Shown: positions 18,396 to 27,702 of the stretch, one piece after another
Numbering within the stretch: position 1 is the stretch's first letter
How the letters are laid out: every line of letters starts with the position of its first letter
Program-made: the position numbers and the translations under genes
NCBI GenBank assembly: GCA_024277755.1
Contig: JAJRUN010000014.1
Location: 1 to 33,097 of the forward strand
Length of the DNA: 33,097 nt
Source: Gammaproteobacteria bacterium
GTDB taxonomy: Bacteria; Pseudomonadota; Gammaproteobacteria; Tenderiales; Tenderiaceae
Reading direction: 5' to 3'
Notes under the pieces: model-generated
What the model was told of the DNA's origin: nothing
What the model saw: only the letters and a program-made list of their open reading frames with translations
Database searches by the model: none

Positions 18396-18432
18396 GGGCG
18401 CCACCCTCCCCCTAATCCGGCGCCCTTTTTTT
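18396..18432 (+). terminator. Intrinsic terminator after the peroxidase gene
   Basis: GGGCGCC (18396-18402) pairs with GGCGCCC (18419-18425) across a 16-base loop and is followed by seven T (18426-18432). It lies 29 bases after the peroxidase stop and 34 bases before the end of the convergent lipoprotein gene. Confidence 0.88.
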
Positions 18433-18465
18433 ATTTCTATTTAACTGAGACCTTTGGCAATTAAC

Positions 18466-19740
18466 TTATTCCTGCGTTGAAATCACAATCAGCTGACGCA
18501 AAAATTGAAGTATCTCCTTGCCAAACACATCGTTATGATCTTTGATCAAACGCTTGTCCACCGTCACATTAAGGAATGGGTTTCGTGCCACGGTTTTGCC
18601 AAGGTGAATCAATTCCGTCGCACCATACTGCTGCACACCGCCCACCTGCTGCTGACGCCAAACATCCAGCACATCGGCATAGGCCGTATTTTTGGCTCGA
18701 CTTGCAGGGCGCAATTGATGGGTTAGCAACGGCTCGAAATGCCCCACCGTACTTCTGTCCGCAGCACCTTCGTGATAGCTGACCGGACGACGACAATCAT
18801 CACGGCTGATCGGCCCGTGTGTTTCAAAAAAGGTTGAGAAAATCCGCCCCATCGGGAAAAGATATTTGGTGGCCTTATCGGCTTCCGACGTCAGGATCAC
18901 CAAACGTGGTTGCTGTTCAAGAAAATAACTACAGCGAGCCTGGGCCATGTCAAACAACGGCGCATAACGCAGCGCTTCAAATGCCGGATTAAGCAACACT
19001 ACCAGATCACCAAAACCTTTGGCGGTATCGTTAAACCCTTTTTTCTCACGGCTGTCGACAAAACGGCTAGCTAGAATCTGTGACGTGGCACTGTAAACCG
19101 CCGCGCCACCAAAACTATGCCCCACAATCACCAAACGGCTCTTGATGGGTGGGTCCAGGGTGTTTTTTACATTACTGATCTCTTCAAGTTTAAGCAGTAA
19201 TTCATCCATGCCAAGATGACCAACCTCTTGCGCGGTGCTCTTGCGGTCCCAGAAAGTTATGTTGTTCAAATAGGGCACATCAATGGACTCACCACGCCAG
19301 CCCACATATACCCCCACCACTTTACGTGGCGGTTTATTCTGCGCAGTGGCCAACTCGCTTTCCAGCTGACTGAGTTGCGCCAGACTGCCTTTGAAGCTCT
19401 CGACATTTGAATCTTGCGGCTTGGCATTGTGGTGCCAGCCGTGAACAAAGACATTGATTAACAGACTTTCATTCGCCGCCATGATGTAGAGTTCATCCAG
19501 CACCGCCTGCATCTGCCTGCGATTGCGCAGCTGACCCTGGTCATCAATCTCAACAAAACCAAGCAGATATTCTTGATCTGAGCTTGCCTGATGCAACTGA
19601 ATGGCATGCTCTTCACAGGTTTTCTGCGGCGAAACCTGACAACTGGAAAACGCTTTTCGATAAATATCATTGGAGGCACAGCCCGACACCAGAAAAATCA
19701 ACAGCACCAAAGATATTAACCGCCTAACAGACATAAACAT
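18466..19740 (-). CDS. Outer-membrane lipoprotein with alpha/beta-hydrolase fold
   Basis: The 424-residue protein has a lipoprotein signal (LVLLIFLVSGC) with the lipidated cysteine at about residue 21 followed by Ala, which favours outer-membrane sorting. The body shows an alpha/beta-hydrolase pattern: FVHGWHHNA (the oxyanion-loop HG region), VVGVYVGWRGESIDVP, and the nucleophile elbow VIVGHSFGGAA with Ser209. A late VGHFEPLL could contribute the catalytic His. It resembles uncharacterised serine-hydrolase lipoproteins; the substrate is unknown. The ATG at 19740 is chosen because GGAGG lies six bases upstream; a TTG one codon earlier is also in frame. It lies downstream of apaH on the same strand. 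Confidence 0.8.
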   Translation of the reverse strand: MFMSVRRLISLVLLIFLVSGCASNDIYRKAFSSCQVSPQKTCEEHAIQLHQASSDQEYLLGFVEIDDQGQLRNRRQMQAVLDELYIMAANESLLINVFVHGWHHNAKPQDSNVESFKGSLAQLSQLESELATAQNKPPRKVVGVYVGWRGESIDVPYLNNITFWDRKSTAQEVGHLGMDELLLKLEEISNVKNTLDPPIKSRLVIVGHSFGGAAVYSATSQILASRFVDSREKKGFNDTAKGFGDLVVLLNPAFEALRYAPLFDMAQARCSYFLEQQPRLVILTSEADKATKYLFPMGRIFSTFFETHGPISRDDCRRPVSYHEGAADRSTVGHFEPLLTHQLRPASRAKNTAYADVLDVWRQQQVGGVQQYGATELIHLGKTVARNPFLNVTVDKRLIKDHNDVFGKEILQFLRQLIVISTQE

Positions 19741-19779
19741 CAAGAACCTCCCTGTTCTAACAGCCCGACTCCCGTAAAC

Positions 19780-20622
19780 CTAACCCGGCTGACATGCTCC
19801 ATCGCAATTCAGTGTAGACCATTGCGGCACATCTACATCCAATCGCACTGCCACCAGCTGGCCGCCCCACAGACAACCACCATCTAACGACAAGGCATTA
19901 TCTCTTTCACCAATGCCCAGTGTAGACCAATGCCCAAAAACAACACGTTCATTTTGCATTTTACGGCCAGGCACCTCAAACCACGGCATGGTGCCCTGTT
20001 TTTGCATCCCCGGCTTGCCCTTAGCCTTTAACTCCAAACGACCATCGGCATAACAGAAACGCAACCGGGTAAAGACGTTGGCAATAAAACGCCATCGATC
20101 CACGCCTTCCAGTTCGCTAGACCAACAATCAGGCTGATTGCCATACATAACTTGAATAAACTCACGATAATCGTCACTGCGTAACTTGTTTTCCAGCTCA
20201 CGCGCACATGATAAAGCCATTGCCAAATCCCACTGCGGCGGCAAGCCTGCATGAACCATGCTGTATCCCAGATCACGATCATGATGCAATAATGGTTGAT
20301 GTCGTAACCAATGCATTAGCTCACCACGGTCAGGGGCATTAAGAATCTCGTCCAGAGTATCCTGCTTCAATTGCTTGCCAAATCCCTCTGCCTTGGCCAG
20401 CAGGTGCAGGTCATGATTTCCCAGCACGGTCACCGCACGGTCACCCAGGCCTTTGACAAAACGCAATGTTTCTAAAGACTTCGGACCACGGTTAACCAAG
20501 TCACCGCAAAACCATAATCGATCACTGCTCTGGTCAAATTTAAGTTGTAACAACAACTGCTGCAACTCATCAAAACAACCTTGAATATCACCGATTGCAT
20601 AGGTGGCCACATTACTCTCCAT
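19780..20622 (-). CDS. apaH: Symmetrical diadenosine tetraphosphatase ApaH
   Basis: ApaH hydrolyses Ap4A to two ADP and also removes Np4 caps from RNA. The product of about 280 residues (E. coli 280) has the metallophosphatase motifs YAIGDIQGC, LWFCGDLVNRGP, VTVLGNHDLHLLA and SMVHAGLPPQWD, and the C-terminal FGHWSTLGI and SLDGGCLWGG. The frame starts nine codons upstream at 20649, but the ATG at 20622 gives the normal family length; neither start has a clear ribosome site. Relatives often encode apaH beside ksgA/apaG, which are not seen here. Confidence 0.95.
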   Translation of the reverse strand: MESNVATYAIGDIQGCFDELQQLLLQLKFDQSSDRLWFCGDLVNRGPKSLETLRFVKGLGDRAVTVLGNHDLHLLAKAEGFGKQLKQDTLDEILNAPDRGELMHWLRHQPLLHHDRDLGYSMVHAGLPPQWDLAMALSCARELENKLRSDDYREFIQVMYGNQPDCWSSELEGVDRWRFIANVFTRLRFCYADGRLELKAKGKPGMQKQGTMPWFEVPGRKMQNERVVFGHWSTLGIGERDNALSLDGGCLWGGQLVAVRLDVDVPQWSTLNCDGACQPG

Positions 20623-20831
20623 CAAAATAAAAAACCGCTCAAAACGCATTTTTATCTTAACTGATTCAGAAAATAATTAATTAGCGCAGCAATATTCCAC
20701 CTTAAGGGGCCTGCCCAGCAAAAAACCTTTCTCGATACTTCAGTAGACGCCCACCATCACCACTCCAAGCATTTTCTAAACAGCATATAACTCAATTACT
20801 TACCATCTTTTTTACAAGGAAAAAACACATC

Positions 20832-20858
20832 TCAAGTAAGCCCTAGCAGCGCCGATAT
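20832..20858 (+). promoter_or_regulatory. Sigma-28 (FliA) promoter of the chemoreceptor gene
   Basis: TCAAGTAA (20832-20839), eleven bases, then GCCGATAT (20851-20858) matches the flagellar sigma-28 consensus (TAAAGTTT or TCAAGTTT, N11, GCCGATAA) in both boxes and the exact spacing. The MCP start codon is 33 bases further on. This implies expression with the late flagellar regulon and a motile host. Confidence 0.85.
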
Positions 20859-20891
20859 TCATCCCATGATTCATGCAAATATTTTTCCGCT

Positions 20892-22823
20892 ATGACGATT
20901 AAACAACGACTGTTTTTATTATCAGCCGTTATTACTGCTGCCGTTTTATCCATGCTGGCATTACAGCAATATACGACCAATCAGTCCGACCTTCTGAGAC
21001 AAGGCATTACCACTCTGTTTGATGTAGAGGCTGATATGCAGGCCATGCTGGCAACTGAACGACAGTATCTGCTAACCCACAGCAAGGAGGCCAGAGATAC
21101 TTTTTATCGCGAAGAAGAAGAGCTGGTGGAAGAACTGCATGAATTAGCTGAAATATTAGATCAACTGGGAATGGATGCAACACCACTGGAGCAAATCTAT
21201 CGTGATCTGGATCGCGTGGTTTCACACTTTGTTGAACTCGAGCAACTGATTGAACAGATAGGACTGAATGAAACTGTCGGTTTGAAAGGTGTCTTGCGTA
21301 AGGCCGCGCATCAAGTCGAAGCGACATTTCACCAGGCCGGCAATGATAAATTAATGATTGACCTGCTGATGCTGCGCCGCCATGAGAAAGACTTTCTGCT
21401 TCGCCTGAACACAAAATATGTCGACCGTTATGAGGCTGTATACAGCAAATTGATTGCCAGTCTTGAACAAAGCCCGCTGGGTGTGCCCAGCCGCGATAAC
21501 ATTCTTGAGAATTTGAAGATTTATTCGGCCAATTTTCATCAGCTGGTGAAAGCCCAAAAACGTCTTGGTTTTCATGAAGAGAATGGCTTGCGTGCAGAAC
21601 TGGGAAACAGTATCGAACTGACGTTGAAAAACCAACGTGTTCTGGTTAACGCCACAGCAGAGGCGATCAGACAGGCACGAGCAACTCAGGATAAACTTCT
21701 TTTCGGTGGCAGCCTGCTACTGATTTTAACACTTGTTAGCATGGCTTTATTGATTGCACGCAGCGTAACCCGCAGTCTGTCGCTCATCACGGAGGCGATG
21801 GAGCAGGTGGCCGATGGCAGCGCCGAACTGAACGCCAGTTTACCTGAAGAAGGTAAAGACGAAACGACCCATATTGCCCGAGCCTTCAACCTTCTTAGTC
21901 ACAAGCTGGATAAAACAATAAGTCAAATACTGATGGTAGCATCCAATCTGTCGCAGAGCAGCATGCGGGCACAGGAGATCACGCAGGCAACTAGCAGCTC
22001 GATAGAGGAACAGGTTGAAGCCATTACCCATCTTAATGAATCCATCAGCCTGATGGCCGACAGCAGCCAACAGGTACGCACAGCTATCACCGAGGCGAGC
22101 GTCATGGCCCGTGAGGTACAGAACAAAGCCACAGAAGGCCGCGCAGTCGTGGATAATGCGGTGGTAGGGATGCAGGAAATGCAGGACGAGGTGGAACGCC
22201 TGGAACAGAGTATCAGCGCACTTACCGGTCATCACGAAGATGTCGGACAGGTGCTGGACATGATCGTTACCATTGCCGAACAGACCAACATGCTGGCATT
22301 GAATGCAGCGATCGAAGCGGCCCGGGCTGGTGAATATGGCCGAGGTTTTGCTGTAGTGGCAGATGAGGTGCGAGCCTTGTCACATCGCACCACTGATGCC
22401 ACTGATGAAGTGCGCAAGCTAATGGATGCCATTCGCAACGGTAACCAGGAGGCCGTATCGCTGATGACGCGCAGCGCCGAAGCATCAGCGTCTAACATGG
22501 AACGCACACACGCCGCCGGTGAGGCCTTTGCCGTCATTACAGCTGCCGTTGATGAAATCAACGAAAGCAATGTTCAGGTGTCGGGCCTTTCCGAACAGCA
22601 GGCCGCACTGGCTGATGAGGTTCGCGATAACATCCGCCAGATTCACGACAGTGTTCATTCCCTGTCGGAGTTGGCGCGCAAAAACATTTCTGATAACGGC
22701 GACCTGTCGCAATATTCAGTGCAGCTTGAGTCGCTGGTTGCCGGACTTTCTGAGACAACACCAGAAAATAAGCACGCAGGGACTACAGTTGTAACACAGG
22801 ATGATAATGTGGAGTTGTTCTAA
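20892..22823 (+). CDS. Methyl-accepting chemotaxis protein with HBM-like sensor domain
   Basis: This is a 643-residue transmembrane chemoreceptor. TM1 (about 7-24) is followed by a long all-helical periplasmic domain (25-268). That domain includes [20 protein letters not shown], typical of helical bimodular (HBM) sensors of the McpS/TlpQ type. TM2 (about 270-291), a HAMP domain and a cytoplasmic coiled-coil signalling domain follow; the tip is [18 protein letters not shown] (about 462-479), then [15 protein letters not shown]. The C-terminus NVELF resembles the CheR/CheB tether NxExF (inference). The ligand is unknown; known HBM sensors bind organic acids or amines. No ribosome site is obvious. 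A FliA promoter precedes it. Confidence 0.95.
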   Translation: MTIKQRLFLLSAVITAAVLSMLALQQYTTNQSDLLRQGITTLFDVEADMQAMLATERQYLLTHSKEARDTFYREEEELVEELHELAEILDQLGMDATPLEQIYRDLDRVVSHFVELEQLIEQIGLNETVGLKGVLRKAAHQVEATFHQAGNDKLMIDLLMLRRHEKDFLLRLNTKYVDRYEAVYSKLIASLEQSPLGVPSRDNILENLKIYSANFHQLVKAQKRLGFHEENGLRAELGNSIELTLKNQRVLVNATAEAIRQARATQDKLLFGGSLLLILTLVSMALLIARSVTRSLSLITEAMEQVADGSAELNASLPEEGKDETTHIARAFNLLSHKLDKTISQILMVASNLSQSSMRAQEITQATSSSIEEQVEAITHLNESISLMADSSQQVRTAITEASVMAREVQNKATEGRAVVDNAVVGMQEMQDEVERLEQSISALTGHHEDVGQVLDMIVTIAEQTNMLALNAAIEAARAGEYGRGFAVVADEVRALSHRTTDATDEVRKLMDAIRNGNQEAVSLMTRSAEASASNMERTHAAGEAFAVITAAVDEINESNVQVSGLSEQQAALADEVRDNIRQIHDSVHSLSELARKNISDNGDLSQYSVQLESLVAGLSETTPENKHAGTTVVTQDDNVELF

Positions 22824-22879
22824 CCAATGCGGAAAAAACCGTTAAATCGCGTTTGTTTTTAATACCACCTGGCTAGCAC

Positions 22880-23326
22880 TCAACCAGGCCCCACCTGCAG
22901 CCAAAAGGTCACCGGCCCATCATTCACCAACGCGACTTTCATGTCTGCGGCAAACCTGCCTGTAGCTACCTTGCCATGTCGCTGCCGTGCTTTTTCAGTC
23001 AGATAGTTAAACAGTTGTTCACCTTCGACAGGTGAAGCGGCGGGGGTAAAACTGGGACGGGTGCCTTTGCGCGTGTCGGCGGGCAAGGTGAATTGCGGCA
23101 CCAGCAGTAATTCGCCATCAATGTCTTTCAGACTAAGGTTCATTTTGTCTGCGGCATCGGCAAAGACCCGGTATGTCAGCAGCCGTTCTAACAGACGGTC
23201 TGCCTGTGCTTTAGTGTCGCCACGTTCGATCCCCACCAGCACCAGCAGACCCCGGCCAATTTCGCCAACTATTTGATCATCAACTTTTACACTGGCTTCA
23301 CTGACACGTTGCAGTAATCCAATCAT
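22880..23326 (-). CDS. dtd: D-aminoacyl-tRNA deacylase
   Basis: Dtd hydrolyses D-aminoacyl-tRNA and Gly-tRNA(Ala), protecting translation from misacylation. The 148-residue product starts [21 protein letters not shown] and has [45 protein letters not shown] and the C-terminal [12 protein letters not shown]. The catalytic-site Thr of QFTL and the cross-subunit GPVT motif are kept. The usual Ser of SQFTL is Pro, a departure from E. coli. Its ATG overlaps the pip stop (ATGA), so the two genes are translationally coupled. Confidence 0.95.
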   Translation of the reverse strand: MIGLLQRVSEASVKVDDQIVGEIGRGLLVLVGIERGDTKAQADRLLERLLTYRVFADAADKMNLSLKDIDGELLLVPQFTLPADTRKGTRPSFTPAASPVEGEQLFNYLTEKARQRHGKVATGRFAADMKVALVNDGPVTFWLQVGPG

Positions 23327-24273
23327 GCCAGCAGCGCCGCCATCTTATCGGTGGCCTCAACCAGGGCGCTGCATGTGCCTGCCTGACTTGCGGAGTGACC
23401 GGCATCAGCAATGATTTTTAGCTCGGCTTGTGGCCAGGCTTTGTGCAGTTCCCAGGCACTTTCAATTGGGCAGACCATGTCGTAGCGACCATGCACAATC
23501 ACAGCGGGGATGTCATTCAGTTTATGAGCATCACGCAGGATTTGGTTTTCTTCCAGAAAGCTGTTGTTGACGAAATAATGACATTCAATGCGCGCCAAAC
23601 TCAAAGCAATAAACGGGTCATCAAAGTGATCGACCACTGTTTGTGACGGTTCTAATGTTGCGCAGCGGCCTTCCCATACTGACCAGGCTTTGGCGGCGGC
23701 CATGCGCTGCATTTCGTTGTTGCCGGTGAGTTGTTGGTAGTAGGCCTGTAATAGGTTGCCACGTTCTGCTTCGGGGATTGGCTTGAGATATGATTGCCAG
23801 TAATCAGGAAAGATCCGTGATGCGCCCTCTTGATAAAACCACTCTATCTCACGTGGCCGGCACAGAAAGATGCCACGCAGAACCAGGCCTGACACGCGTT
23901 CGGGATAGGTTTCCGCATAAACCAAGCCTAGCGTCGACCCCCAGCTGCCACCAAACACCAGCCACTTTTCAACGCCTAGCTTTCCACGAATTAATTCCAT
24001 GTCGGCCACTAGCGCCTGGGTGTTGTTGCCTTTCAATTCGGCGTGCGGTGATGAACGACCACAGCCACGTTGGTCAAACAAAATTATTCGATATTTATCT
24101 GGATTGAAAAAGCGTCGGTGATAGGGTTCACAACCAGAGCCGGGGCCGCCATGCAAAAACACAACCGGGATACCGGCGGGATTGCCACACTCCTCCACAT
24201 GCAGTTTATGTGGTGGTTCGACTTCAATCGTGTGATTAACGTAAGGTTCGAGGTGGGGATATAAATCAGACAT
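23323..24273 (-). CDS. pip: Prolyl aminopeptidase (proline iminopeptidase), S33 family
   Basis: This cytoplasmic serine peptidase releases N-terminal proline. The 316-residue product starts [18 protein letters not shown] and has [20 protein letters not shown] (oxyanion loop), [14 protein letters not shown] and the nucleophile motif [15 protein letters not shown]. It also has HGRYDMVCP with the catalytic Asp and ADAGHSA with the catalytic His. AGGA lies upstream of the start. It overlaps dtd by four bases (ATGA). Confidence 0.95.
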   Translation of the reverse strand: MSDLYPHLEPYVNHTIEVEPPHKLHVEECGNPAGIPVVFLHGGPGSGCEPYHRRFFNPDKYRIILFDQRGCGRSSPHAELKGNNTQALVADMELIRGKLGVEKWLVFGGSWGSTLGLVYAETYPERVSGLVLRGIFLCRPREIEWFYQEGASRIFPDYWQSYLKPIPEAERGNLLQAYYQQLTGNNEMQRMAAAKAWSVWEGRCATLEPSQTVVDHFDDPFIALSLARIECHYFVNNSFLEENQILRDAHKLNDIPAVIVHGRYDMVCPIESAWELHKAWPQAELKIIADAGHSASQAGTCSALVEATDKMAALLA

Positions 24274-24315
24274 TGGGCTTATCCTTTTATCGGATTGATG
24301 CTACCCAATATACAA

Positions 24316-24341
24316 CCCCTCCCCCGAAATTGGGAGAGGGG
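24316..24341. repeat. G/C-rich hairpin between typA and pip
   Basis: CCCCTC-C-CCC and GGG-A-GAGGGG pair with one internal mismatch around the loop GAAATT. It lies 22 bases after the typA stop and 43 bases before pip on the same strand. There is no T-tract on the minus strand after it, so it is at best a weak terminator or an RNA 3'-end stabiliser for typA mRNA. Confidence 0.55.
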
Positions 24342-24362
24342 CGACAACAACTACAATAGCTT

Positions 24363-26174
24363 TTAGCTGCGCGAGGCGCGCTTGCGTTCGTTTTCTGTCA
24401 GCAGTTTTTTACGCAGACGGATATGGTTTGGTGTTACTTCCACCAACTCGTCATCATCTATAAACTCAAGCGCCTGCTCCAGGGAATGAACCACTGGCGG
24501 CGTCAGCACTTGCGCTTCATCTGTGCCAGAGGCACGCACATTGGTCAGTTGCTTGCCTTTCAAGGCGTTAACCACCAGATCATTGTCACGCGAGTGCAGG
24601 CCGATAACCATGCCCTCATACACCTCGGTGCCGTGTCCAATAAACATGCGACCGCGTGATTGCAGATTGAAGATCGCATTAGTCAGGGCTTTACCTGGTG
24701 CGTTGGCAATCATCACACCGTTTTTACGTACACCATAGTCACCCTTTTTGAATGGCCCATAGTGATCAAAAACGCTGTAGATCAAACCGGAACCTTGGGT
24801 AGCGGTGAGAAATTCGGTACGAAAACCGATCAGTCCACGGGCTGGCATGATGTAATCCAGACGTACACGACCGTGACCATCAGGCACCATGTCTTTCAGA
24901 TCACCACCACGGATACCAATCTTTTCCATGACGCCACCTTGATGCTGATCTTCCACATCAATCGTTACCTGTTCGTAAGGTTCTTGTGCTTCACCGTCAA
25001 TTTCACGAATAATAACTTCCGGGCGCGATACACCCAGTTCAAAACCTTCGCGGCGCATGTTTTCAATCAGGACTGATAAATGCAGCTCACCACGACCCGA
25101 GACGCGGAACTTGTCAGGATCAGACCCCTGCTCAACACGCAAGGCCACGTTATGAACCAGCTCCTGGTCAAGACGATCTTTAATCTGGCGAGAGGTAACA
25201 TACTTGCCATCTTTGCCTGAGAACGGTGAGTTATTCACCTGAAAAGTCATGCTTACGGTTGGCTCGTCGACCGACAATGGCACCAAGGCTTCAACGGCAT
25301 TGGGATCACACAAGGTGTCTGAGATATTCAATGGGTCAAGACCGGTAAAACAGACGATGTCACCGGCTTGCGCTTCGTCAACTTCAATACGCTCTAGTCC
25401 CAAGAAACTATACAGTTGCAGAATGCGGCCGTTACGACGCTGGCCTTCGGTATCAACAATAGTCACCTGAGTGTTGTTCTTGACACGGCCACGAGTAATA
25501 CGACCGATACCAATCACACCGGTATAACTGTTGTAATCCAGCTGCGAGACTTGCAACTGAAAGGGGTCATCCAGCTCAACCTGTGGCGGGTGAACGTAAT
25601 CAACGACGGTTTGCAGTAGTGGCTTCATATCGCCATCACGCACATCAGGTTCCATACCGGCAAAGCCGCTCAGGCCAGAGGCATATACCACGGGGAAATC
25701 GAGTTGTTCGTCGGTTGCGCCCAAACGGTCGAACAGTTCAAACGTCTGATCCAGCGCCCAGCCAGGACGTGCCGCTGGACGATCGATCTTGTTGACTACC
25801 ACGATAGGTTTGAGGCCACGGGCCAATGCCTTTTCAGTCACAAAACGGGTTTGAGGCATGGGGCCTTCCACTGCATCCACCAGCAACAACACGGAATCCA
25901 CCATCGACAAAACACGTTCTACCTCACCACCAAAATCGGCATGACCGGGGGTATCAACGATGTTGATGTGATACTCGCCCCACTTGATTGCGGTGGGCTT
26001 GGCCAGGATGGTAATACCGCGCTCACGCTCCTGGTCGTTGGAGTCCATAGCACGCTCAGCCAACTGCACCCGATCACCGAGCGTGTCGGATTGTTTCAGG
26101 AGCTGGTCAACCAGGGTCGTCTTGCCATGGTCAACGTGAGCAATGATGGCGATATTACGGAGATTCTCGATCAC
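24363..26174 (-). CDS. typA: Ribosome-binding GTPase TypA/BipA
   Basis: TypA is a translational GTPase related to EF-G/LepA, involved in 50S assembly and stress and cold growth. The 603-residue product has all G motifs: [16 protein letters not shown] (P-loop), [25 protein letters not shown] and [15 protein letters not shown]-Tu/EF-G domains and the TypA-specific C-terminal domain ([19 protein letters not shown]) follow. The start is taken as the GTG at 26172-26174, giving [13 protein letters not shown] as in homologues, with GAGG nine bases upstream; the longer frame would need a TTG. It is divergent from the 61-aa gene. Confidence 0.97.
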   Translation of the reverse strand: MIENLRNIAIIAHVDHGKTTLVDQLLKQSDTLGDRVQLAERAMDSNDQERERGITILAKPTAIKWGEYHINIVDTPGHADFGGEVERVLSMVDSVLLLVDAVEGPMPQTRFVTEKALARGLKPIVVVNKIDRPAARPGWALDQTFELFDRLGATDEQLDFPVVYASGLSGFAGMEPDVRDGDMKPLLQTVVDYVHPPQVELDDPFQLQVSQLDYNSYTGVIGIGRITRGRVKNNTQVTIVDTEGQRRNGRILQLYSFLGLERIEVDEAQAGDIVCFTGLDPLNISDTLCDPNAVEALVPLSVDEPTVSMTFQVNNSPFSGKDGKYVTSRQIKDRLDQELVHNVALRVEQGSDPDKFRVSGRGELHLSVLIENMRREGFELGVSRPEVIIREIDGEAQEPYEQVTIDVEDQHQGGVMEKIGIRGGDLKDMVPDGHGRVRLDYIMPARGLIGFRTEFLTATQGSGLIYSVFDHYGPFKKGDYGVRKNGVMIANAPGKALTNAIFNLQSRGRMFIGHGTEVYEGMVIGLHSRDNDLVVNALKGKQLTNVRASGTDEAQVLTPPVVHSLEQALEFIDDDELVEVTPNHIRLRKKLLTENERKRASRS

Positions 26175-26306
26175 GATGTGATGCCTCAAAAAAGAAGGAA
26201 TGCTAAAAGACGCGCGATTATAGCCTAAATCCGACTTTTTCGCCTGCCTTTAGCCCCTGCCCACATTTTGTCATAGAAATTTCATCAGCCTGTATCAGAT
26301 GTGTCA

Positions 26307-26339
26307 TATAAACGGTGTAAAAATTACTCTCCGTTTATA
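26307..26339. repeat. 9-bp perfect inverted repeat before the 61-aa gene
   Basis: TATAAACGG (26307-26315) and CCGTTTATA (26331-26339) are perfect complements across 15 bases. The right arm ends six bases before the ribosome site GAGG (26346-26349) of the small gene. It could be a bipartite operator or a 5'-UTR stem close to the ribosome site. A TATAAA on the plus strand (26307-26312) could double as a -10 box, but no -35 was found. Confidence 0.75.
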
Positions 26340-26355
26340 ACATTTGAGGATCAAC

Positions 26356-26541
26356 ATGAAATTCACCGTTAAAGAGTGGCCCGACAAAAGCGCTAGCCTG
26401 CTGACCGAAAACGGTTACAATCTGGCAACCTTCAGCAGCATGAGCGAGGCCCATAAAGTCTATGGCGAATGGAGAAAGTCTCAGCAGGCACAGGACTTCA
26501 GACGGCCTGACGCACCACTGAGCGAGGCAATTCGCGCTTAA
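26356..26541 (+). CDS. Conserved-looking small hypothetical protein, 61 aa
   Basis: I do not recognise this protein. The ATG at 26356 has a strong ribosome site (GAGG, six-base spacing), and the frame fills the gap between typA and tsaD. The product MKFTVKEWPDKSASLLTENG continues YNLATFSSMSEAHKVYGEWRKSQ and ends DAPLSEAIRA. It is soluble, with no signal peptide or membrane segment. The pattern suggests short beta strands followed by a helix (SEAHKVYGEWRKSQQAQ). A TTG-started version four codons longer is less likely. It is preceded by a 33-bp inverted-repeat element and ends 12 bases before the convergent tsaD. Confidence 0.72.
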   Translation: MKFTVKEWPDKSASLLTENGYNLATFSSMSEAHKVYGEWRKSQQAQDFRRPDAPLSEAIRA

Positions 26542-26553
26542 ATAAACCGCCCG

Positions 26554-27567
26554 CTAGACAGGATGCAGCGCTGCCAATGACCAGCGCGCCTTAGCCTGTA
26601 TAGCGAGCGGTTCGGTTTGACCCGCCTGTAGCCGGACACTGCCAGCGTAGGCAATCATAGCGCCATTGTCGGTACAAAATTCTGGCCGCGGATAATAAAG
26701 CTGTGCACCATGACCTTGCACCAATTCGGCAAGCTGTTGGCGCAGACGCCGGTTGGCACTAACCCCCCCCGCCAACACCAAACGCTTTAGCCCTGTCTGC
26801 TTCAATACCCGACGACACTTGATGACCATGGTTTCAACCACGGCGACTTCGAAGGCAAGGGCAATATCGGCCTTGGTCTGCTCATCATTACCATTTTCAG
26901 CCAGCGTATTGACGGCAAAGGTCTTCAGACCGCTAAAACTGAAATCCAGCCCAGGGCGATTTGTCATGGGACGCGGAAAACGAAATCGATCGGGATTACC
27001 CTGTTCGGCCAGTGCTGATATTGCCGGGCCACCCGGATAAGCCAACCCCAGCAATTTGGCTGTTTTATCAAAAGCTTCGCCAGCGGCATCATCGACCGTA
27101 TCCCCCAACAGCCGATAATGGCCAACGCCGTCAACTTGCACCAGCATGGTATGCCCACCTGACACCAGCAGGGCAACAAAGGGAAACTCAGGCACATCAT
27201 CTTCCAGCATGGGCGCCAGCAAATGCCCCTCCATGTGATGCACGGCAACGGCGGGAATGCCCCAGGTCCACGCCAGGCTGCGGCCAATGCTGGCCCCCAC
27301 CAATAACGCACCGATCAACCCCGGGCCAGCGGTATAGGCAACGCCATCGATATCTGCCTTTTTCAAACCAGCCAATTGCAATGCTTCTTGGATTAATGGA
27401 AGCGTTTTGCGAACGTGATCACGAGAGGCCAGCTCCGGCACCACGCCACCATACTCCATATGCAGCTCAATCTGACTGTACAAAACATCTGCCAACAACC
27501 CTTTCTCGGTATCATAAATGGCAATACCGGTCTCATCACAGGAGCTCTCAATTCCCAATACACGCAT
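26554..27567 (-). CDS. tsaD: tRNA N6-adenosine threonylcarbamoyltransferase TsaD
   Basis: TsaD transfers the threonylcarbamoyl group from the TsaC product to A37 of ANN-decoding tRNAs, together with TsaB and TsaE. The 337-residue product starts [19 protein letters not shown] and has the iron-binding HHMEGH (His111, His115), [12 protein letters not shown] and [13 protein letters not shown]. It also has the late [10 protein letters not shown] with the third metal ligand. GGAG precedes the ATG. The common neighbour rpsU is not beside it; an ABC transporter is divergent instead. Confidence 0.97.
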   Translation of the reverse strand: MRVLGIESSCDETGIAIYDTEKGLLADVLYSQIELHMEYGGVVPELASRDHVRKTLPLIQEALQLAGLKKADIDGVAYTAGPGLIGALLVGASIGRSLAWTWGIPAVAVHHMEGHLLAPMLEDDVPEFPFVALLVSGGHTMLVQVDGVGHYRLLGDTVDDAAGEAFDKTAKLLGLAYPGGPAISALAEQGNPDRFRFPRPMTNRPGLDFSFSGLKTFAVNTLAENGNDEQTKADIALAFEVAVVETMVIKCRRVLKQTGLKRLVLAGGVSANRRLRQQLAELVQGHGAQLYYPRPEFCTDNGAMIAYAGSVRLQAGQTEPLAIQAKARWSLAALHPV

Positions 27568-27702
27568 ATCAACTTATCTCCAATAGTGCCGCTAGTTTAA
27601 CAGCCTTGTGTAATTATGAGACTCAGGCAGAAAAACCATATATTTCTATCAGTTGCCAGCTATAATGGCCGGCTATTATCTGAAACAGGGTTCAAATAGC
27701 TC

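Noticed and set aside
27661-27666. Perfect TATAAT 37 bases before the ABC ATPase start
   Set aside because: No acceptable -35 box at 16-18 bases and no extended -10 TG, so a promoter is plausible but not supported enough to list.
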